34,931 nucleotides of DNA from SIG220 sp045615545 (GTDB lineage: Bacteria; Bacillota_I; Bacilli_A; RFN20; CAG-826): contig JAZLFA010000052.1 of NCBI GenBank assembly GCA_045615545.1, forward strand, positions 1 to 34,931. Direction: 5' to 3'. Shown here in pieces: positions 31,946 to 34,931 of the stretch. The notes under the pieces were generated by a model that was not told the DNA's origin, did not search any database, and was given only the letters and a program-made list of their open reading frames with translations. How positions within the stretch are numbered: position 1 is the first letter of the stretch; every line of letters starts with the position of its first letter. A program made the translations under genes and the position numbers.

Positions 31946-32173
31946 ATGGCGTTTAAGAAAGTTAGACCACACAAAAAGGTCTGTTACTTCAAGAAAAACA
32001 ATATTAAATACATCGACTATAAAGATGTCGAAATGCTTAAACAATTTATTACCCCAAATGGTAAAATTGCTCCACGTAGAACAACTGGAACTTGTGCAAG
32101 ACATCAACGTGAATTAGCCGTTGCTATTAAGAATGCAAGATTCATGGGTTTACTCCCATATATTGCAGACTAA
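31946..32173 (+). CDS. rpsR: 30S ribosomal protein S18
   Basis: This 75-residue protein is the partner of S6 in the small subunit. It shows the family core: KKVCYFKKNNIKYIDYKD, then LKQFITPNGKIAPRRTTGTC and ARHQRELAVAIKNARFMGLL. It is the last gene of the operon. A structured RNA (32180-32318) begins directly behind it and ends in a terminator, which probably also serves this operon. Confidence 0.98.
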   Translation: MAFKKVRPHKKVCYFKKNNIKYIDYKDVEMLKQFITPNGKIAPRRTTGTCARHQRELAVAIKNARFMGLLPYIAD

Positions 32174-32179
32174 TTGTTA

Positions 32180-32318
32180 CTGTGTTAGGACAGTCGCGAT
32201 TTGCCTCAGTTGGCTAAAAATGACTTTCCTCGCAAGGCATTAGTCAAAGCATATGGTAAGGCCCTGAATTTAGGCTAAATCAATGTAAATTAAGTCGTCC
32301 AATTCGGGCGACTTTTAT
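32180..32318 (+). ncRNA. Unassigned structured RNA, copy 1 (3' of rpsR)
   Basis: This non-coding segment is homologous to the one at 32787-32932. A 52-base block at 32250-32301 matches 32864-32915 at 49 of 52 positions. Upstream, AGGAC (32187) and CCTCGCA (32228) keep exactly the 41-base spacing seen in copy 2, and ATTAGT follows in both. A hairpin TGACT (32221-32225)...AGTCA (32242-32246) encloses CCT-CGCA-AGG. The 3' end is a terminator: AAGTCGTCC (32292-32300) pairs with GGGCGACTT (32306-32314), followed by T-rich DNA. No strong promoter is seen, so it may be made as the 3' part of the rpsF transcript. I do not recognise the RNA family. Confidence 0.7.
32292..32318. terminator. Bidirectional terminator between rpsR/RNA copy 1 and cdd
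   Basis: The nine-pair stem at 32292-32314 (one G-U) has TTTTATTTTAT on the plus side and AT-rich DNA with an A-run on the other side. It touches the stop codon of the convergent cytidine deaminase gene, so it can end transcripts from both directions. Confidence 0.8.
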
Positions 32319-32701
32319 TTTATCCACCATTCTGGTGTGAGTTCTTTAAACTTATATACTTTGTTGTTAATTAATATTTCGATATCTTGATACTCTTTCG
32401 GCGACAACTGAACTATCAATTCTCTACATGCTCCACAAGGCGGAATAGGTGTTTTATCTATGTTAATCGCTACAATTCTTTTAATCTTGCTTTCACCATT
32501 TGTGAGCATATTGAATATGGCGTTTCTTTCAGCACATATTCCTAAGGAAGATGAAGTATCAACACAGACACCTGTATAGATGTTTCCGTCAACAGTTTCT
32601 ATTGCCGCACTTACCTGACCGCAAGTAACATAATTAGAAACAGTTCTTTCGTTAAGTTTAGAAGCTACTTCATTGATTAATGTTTTCCAAATTTCTTCCA
32701 T
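32315..32701 (-). CDS. cdd: Cytidine deaminase
   Basis: This enzyme deaminates cytidine and deoxycytidine to uridine forms in pyrimidine salvage. The 128-residue length is that of the homotetrameric class. Zinc ligands are C56 in CAERN and C89/C92 in PPCGAC, and E58 is the proton shuttle. Two in-frame ATGs further upstream would add up to 11 residues, but ATG 32701 fits the family start. Its promoter -10 box is so close that the mRNA would have almost no leader, and there is no Shine-Dalgarno site. The gene is convergent with rpsR and stands alone between two copies of the structured RNA. Confidence 0.95.
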   Translation of the reverse strand: MEEIWKTLINEVASKLNERTVSNYVTCGQVSAAIETVDGNIYTGVCVDTSSSLGICAERNAIFNMLTNGESKIKRIVAINIDKTPIPPCGACRELIVQLSPKEYQDIEILINNKVYKFKELTPEWWIK

Positions 32702-32706
32702 AGGAA

Positions 32707-32734
32707 ATGATAACATAAGACAGAGAATTAGCAA
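32707..32734 (-). promoter_or_regulatory. Promoter for cdd, giving a leaderless mRNA
   Basis: On the minus strand TTGCTA (32734-32729) and TATCAT (32712-32707) are 16 bases apart. The -10 box ends five bases before the ATG at 32701, so transcription should begin at or within a base or two of the start codon. Confidence 0.55.
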
Positions 32735-32750
32735 TATTTAGTAAATAGAT

Positions 32751-32779
32751 TTGAGTGAATATATTCGTATCATTATGCT
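32751..32779 (+). promoter_or_regulatory. Promoter for RNA copy 2
   Basis: TTGAGT at 32751-32756 and TATGCT at 32774-32779 have 17-base spacing. This predicts a transcript from about 32786 that matches the start of the structured RNA. Confidence 0.55.
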
Positions 32780-32786
32780 AAAATAA

Positions 32787-32932
32787 CAGCATGTGTCGCA
32801 GGACGAAGTCCGTTCTCTTCAATGAGACAAAAGGCACTCTCCTCGCACAGGAATTAGTTGACACATATGGCAAGGCCCTGAATTGTGGCTAAATCAATGT
32901 AAATTAAGTCGTCCATAGTGGCGGCTTTTTTT
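32787..32932 (+). ncRNA. Unassigned structured RNA, copy 2 (free-standing)
   Basis: This is a predicted transcript of about 145 bases with its own promoter and terminator and no open frame. ATGTGTC near its 5' end (32791-32797) pairs perfectly with GACACAT at 32860-32866 and closes a domain that contains the small hairpin GGAC-GAA-GTCC (32801-32811) and a CCT...AGG hairpin. The 52-base conserved block follows (32864-32915, 49 of 52 identical to copy 1), and a terminator ends it: AAGTCGTCC (32906-32914) pairs with GGCGGCTT (32920-32927), then seven T residues. The 5' third varies between copies while the 3' part is nearly fixed. I see no match to tmRNA, SRP RNA, RNase P RNA or a tRNA. Confidence 0.7.
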
Positions 32933-33250
32933 GTCGCTGTCTGGGCGGTCTGTCTGGCGTCGTCAAGGTGTGCACGTTTCGTACGACTGCGTGTGAAGCA
33001 ATTGGAGGCCTGCGTGTCGAAGCTTTGTCGGGCAGCTCGTCGTGTCGTCGTCGAAGTAGTCGTGGCAAAATTGGACAACTGGCGGAGGCTCTTTTCGGGG
33101 AAAGCGAAATTTGGACGAATCAGGAAAACTGGGTTTGGACGATTACAGTTACTATTGTCGCACCACAGACTGACTTTGTAAAAAAGATCACAAAGTGGAC
33201 CGGCGAAGTAAATTAGTTATCAAATAGGTAACAGAAGAAAATAACAAATA
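32933..33250 (+). other. GC-rich island without a convincing gene
   Basis: By hand count 32941-33060 is about 59% G+C, far above the AT-rich genes around it, and the plus strand is rich in GTCG and TCG. Short open frames exist on both strands (for example 32968-33216 plus and 32854-33078 minus), but they start without a ribosome site, overlap RNA copy 2 or have odd composition, and I recognise none. The last frame (…AEALFGESEIWTNQ…, ending 33216) looks somewhat protein-like and may be the tail of a decayed foreign gene. A terminator at 33251 follows at once, so the island is probably transcribed. In AT-rich genomes such islands are often structured RNA. Confidence 0.5.
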
Positions 33251-33282
33251 GATCACCACAAACATCAGTGGTGGTCTTTTTT
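33251..33282 (+). terminator. Terminator after the GC-rich island
   Basis: GATCACCAC at 33251-33259 pairs with GTGGTGGTC at 33268-33276 (one G-U) around an eight-base loop, followed by six T residues. No recognised gene precedes it. Confidence 0.85.
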
Positions 33283-33420
33283 ATATAAATATATAAATAC
33301 GGTCCTGACGATTGCTTTTGTTGGGTCTTTTTTACCATTGTCCACTTTTACACTAGCACTCCAAGTTGGGTGGTCTTTTCTTGACAAAATTCAAGTGAAA
33401 GATTTTTAAATTCTTATTAA

Positions 33421-33480
33421 AATGTTTCAGTTGACTGAAAGAATATGTTGAAAATGCATAAATGTTTCAGTAAACTAGGA
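33421..33480. promoter_or_regulatory. Repeated TTTCAGT elements before the ATPase gene
   Basis: AATGTTTCAG occurs at 33421-33430 and again at 33461-33470, exactly 40 bases apart. The first copy extends to an inverted repeat, TTTCAGT-TG-ACTGAAA (33425-33440); the second keeps the left arm and ACT only. Their position just upstream of the ribosome site suggests binding sites for a regulator, possibly self-regulation. A TTGACA at 33381-33386 could be the -35, but no good -10 was found. The rest of 33283-33420 holds nothing I can name. Confidence 0.5.
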
Positions 33481-33504
33481 GAGGTAGGGGAGGTATTAAT
33501 TTAT

Positions 33505-34686
33505 ATGATAATTAGAGAAAAATACCTAAGTAAGATTAGGCCCTTTATTGATTCTGATTTAATTAAAATCATAACAGGAATTAGACGATGTGGAAAATCG
33601 GTAATTATGGTTCAAATTAAAGATGAAATTAAAAAGAAAACAGACAATGTTATTTATCTTGATTTTGAAAACATTAGAATAAAAAATAAGATAAAAAATG
33701 CTATGGAATTGTTGGATTATATCGATAGCGAAAAGAAAAACAATGGGAAGTATTATATTTTTATAGATGAAATTCAAAATTTAGATGGATGGGCTGATGC
33801 TTGCAAAACATTGCGTTTAGAGAACAATTCTGTTTTTATTACTGGATCAAATTCCAAATTGCTATCAAATGAATTTACAAAAGAACTTAGTGGTAGATAT
33901 ATTTCGTTTAGAATAAGACCTTTTGTTTATAGTGAATGTTTGGAGTATTCGAAAGAATTAGGCAAAGTCTATACAATTAATGATTATCTAATATGGGGAG
34001 GCTTTCCAAAAAGTCTTGAATATGACGGCGAAGATAAAAGAAATTATCTTTTTGACTTAGAAGAAACTATTATTCATAACGATATTTGTCTTAGATATAA
34101 TATAAAAAAAGATTATATATTTAGAGCGGTTTGTGATTATATTTTTAAATCTAATGCTAGGATAATTTCTGCCAAATCCATTACAACTTATTTAAAAAAC
34201 AATAATTCACCTTGTTCTATAAATACAGTAATAAAATATATTGGTTTTATAGAGGAAGCATTTGGTATTGATTTAATAAAAGAGTATTCAACTAAAACTA
34301 AAAGAGAATTAGCTTATTATTATAAGAGTTATAATTCTGATGTATGCTTTAATACGATAAGAGTAGATGACAATAGATATGATATTGATCATAATCTAGA
34401 GAACATTGTATATAATGAATTATTATTTAAAGGATATGATGTAAAAGTATATAGATATGAGGATAATGAGATAGATTTCTTTGTAACAAAAAATGGAAAA
34501 TCACATTATATCCAAGTTGCTTATAGCGTTGTAGATGAAAAGGCATATTCTAGAGAATTTAAAGCTTTTAATAAAATGGATTATAGATATGATAAAATTC
34601 TTATTACAAATGATGAAAATGATTATTCTACTAGTATGGTAAGACATATTAAATTTAATTTATTTTTAGAAATGGAAGAATTGTAG
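33505..34686 (+). CDS. AAA_14/DUF4143-type ATPase
   Basis: This 393-residue protein belongs to the widespread bacterial/archaeal AAA_14-DUF4143 group, whose cellular role is not settled. The ATPase domain has Walker A GIRRCGKS (25-32), Walker B FIDEIQ (86-91), a sensor-like ITGSNSKLLS (112-121) and LSGRY (128-132). A middle winged-helix-like part (about 200-260) and a C-terminal domain follow. The latter has E322-x-D324 and IQVAY (336-340), a PD-(D/E)XK-like arrangement in which the catalytic Lys is not evident. An in-frame ATG at 33445 exists, but ATG 33505 has GGGGAGGT at 33487-33494 upstream and begins with the family's usual first residues (MIIREKYL). Composition is very AT-rich. Such genes are often strain-variable, so recent acquisition is plausible. 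Confidence 0.88.
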   Translation: MIIREKYLSKIRPFIDSDLIKIITGIRRCGKSVIMVQIKDEIKKKTDNVIYLDFENIRIKNKIKNAMELLDYIDSEKKNNGKYYIFIDEIQNLDGWADACKTLRLENNSVFITGSNSKLLSNEFTKELSGRYISFRIRPFVYSECLEYSKELGKVYTINDYLIWGGFPKSLEYDGEDKRNYLFDLEETIIHNDICLRYNIKKDYIFRAVCDYIFKSNARIISAKSITTYLKNNNSPCSINTVIKYIGFIEEAFGIDLIKEYSTKTKRELAYYYKSYNSDVCFNTIRVDDNRYDIDHNLENIVYNELLFKGYDVKVYRYEDNEIDFFVTKNGKSHYIQVAYSVVDEKAYSREFKAFNKMDYRYDKILITNDENDYSTSMVRHIKFNLFLEMEEL

Positions 34687-34698
34687 GTGTGTAGAATT

Positions 34699-34761
34699 AT
34701 GAATGCAAATTTTTCAATTAATAATAAGATAATTGAAACAAATAGGTTGATTTTGTCTTAA
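34699..34761 (+). pseudogene. Possible N-terminal remnant of a GNAT acetyltransferase
   Basis: A 20-codon frame reads IIETNRLILS just before a TAA. IET-RLIL is the usual opening of RimJ/RimL-type GNAT acetyltransferases. No continuation in any frame was recognised in the following 100 bases, so this would be a leftover start. The evidence is a short motif only. The rest of 34762-34931 shows nothing but a terminator. Confidence 0.3.
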
Positions 34762-34853
34762 AGAGGAAAAAAGAATTTGTCTTTTATACTAGCTGTTAAT
34801 AAGCAATATCAGTTAATAAAAATCAAATGATAATTACTATTAAAAGTTAAATT

Positions 34854-34884
34854 AGATCTAACCTAACCAATTAGATCTTTTTTA
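34854..34884 (+). terminator. Terminator downstream of the ATPase gene
   Basis: AGATCTAA at 34854-34861 pairs perfectly with TTAGATCT at 34871-34878 around a nine-base loop, followed by a T-run. It probably ends the ATPase transcript. Confidence 0.75.
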
Positions 34885-34931
34885 TTACTTCGGCCACATA
34901 TAAAAAATATAAATTGTAAATAATAATTCAT

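Noticed and set aside
32180..32932. tmRNA, SRP RNA, RNase P RNA or tRNA identity for the duplicated RNA
   Set aside because: None of the conserved core motifs of these RNAs (tRNA-like ends with CCA, SRP tetraloop stem, GAGGAAAGUCC) was found.
32918..33216. Short open frames on both strands of the GC-rich island
   Set aside because: They have no ribosome sites, begin within the small-RNA terminator or outside it at random, overlap each other, and their translations look like low-complexity products of GTCG-rich DNA.
33445..33504. Longer ATPase start at ATG 33445
   Set aside because: The extra 20 residues run through the TTTCAGT repeat and the ribosome site GGGGAGGT, which belongs to ATG 33505.

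Overview
The window is AT-rich DNA from a low-GC Gram-positive bacterium. The gene order pth, mfd, rqcP, tilS, ftsH, dusB, lysS is a Bacillota signature. Serine-rich lipoprotein linkers, very compact spacing, the absence of hpt and of the sporulation/divIC genes usually seen here, and an S6-SSB-S18 operon fit an uncultured gut-type member of the Bacilli (Erysipelotrichales/RF39/Acholeplasma-like). That placement is inference; no rRNA is present.

Layout. (1) 1-460: 5' part of a TtcA-type tRNA thiolase, minus strand. (2) 555 to about 1970: an IS110-family insertion sequence, minus strand, with a structured upstream segment that may encode its bridge RNA, next to two strong palindromes. (3) 2054-12285: housekeeping block pth, mfd, rqcP, tilS, ftsH, dusB, lysS. 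mfd appears broken: its expected ATG reads ACG and an in-frame TAA lies at 3774-3776, yet the rest of its about 1160 codons is open. (4) 12318-14137: an aldo/keto reductase overlapping a LacI-family regulator. (5) 14171-30983: a 16.7-kb carbohydrate operon behind a consensus promoter and a palindromic operator. It encodes a lipoprotein of the GH28-like beta-helix class with C-terminal discoidin-like domains, a large modular lipoprotein, a sugar-binding lipoprotein, two ABC permeases, two different GH65 phosphorylases, one polypeptide joining beta-phosphoglucomutase to the ABC ATPase, and a second GH28-like lipoprotein. (6) 31077-32173: rpsF, ssb, rpsR. (7) 32180-33282: two copies of a structured small RNA flanking a convergent cytidine deaminase, then a GC-rich island ending in a terminator. 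(8) 33421-34884: an AAA_14/DUF4143-type ATPase behind repeated TTTCAGT motifs, and a GNAT-like remnant.

How the parts fit. GH65 enzymes phosphorolyse alpha-glucosidic disaccharides or oligosaccharides to beta-glucose 1-phosphate, and beta-phosphoglucomutase converts that to glucose 6-phosphate. The operon therefore reads as surface capture and cutting of a glucan, ABC import, phosphorolysis inside the cell and entry into glycolysis. The GH28-like proteins keep the three-Asp catalytic spacing of polygalacturonases but lack recognisable uronate-binding motifs, so the substrate is more likely a neutral alpha-glucan than pectin. The fusion of the ATPase with beta-phosphoglucomutase is the most unusual protein here, and the duplicated RNA is the most unusual non-coding feature.
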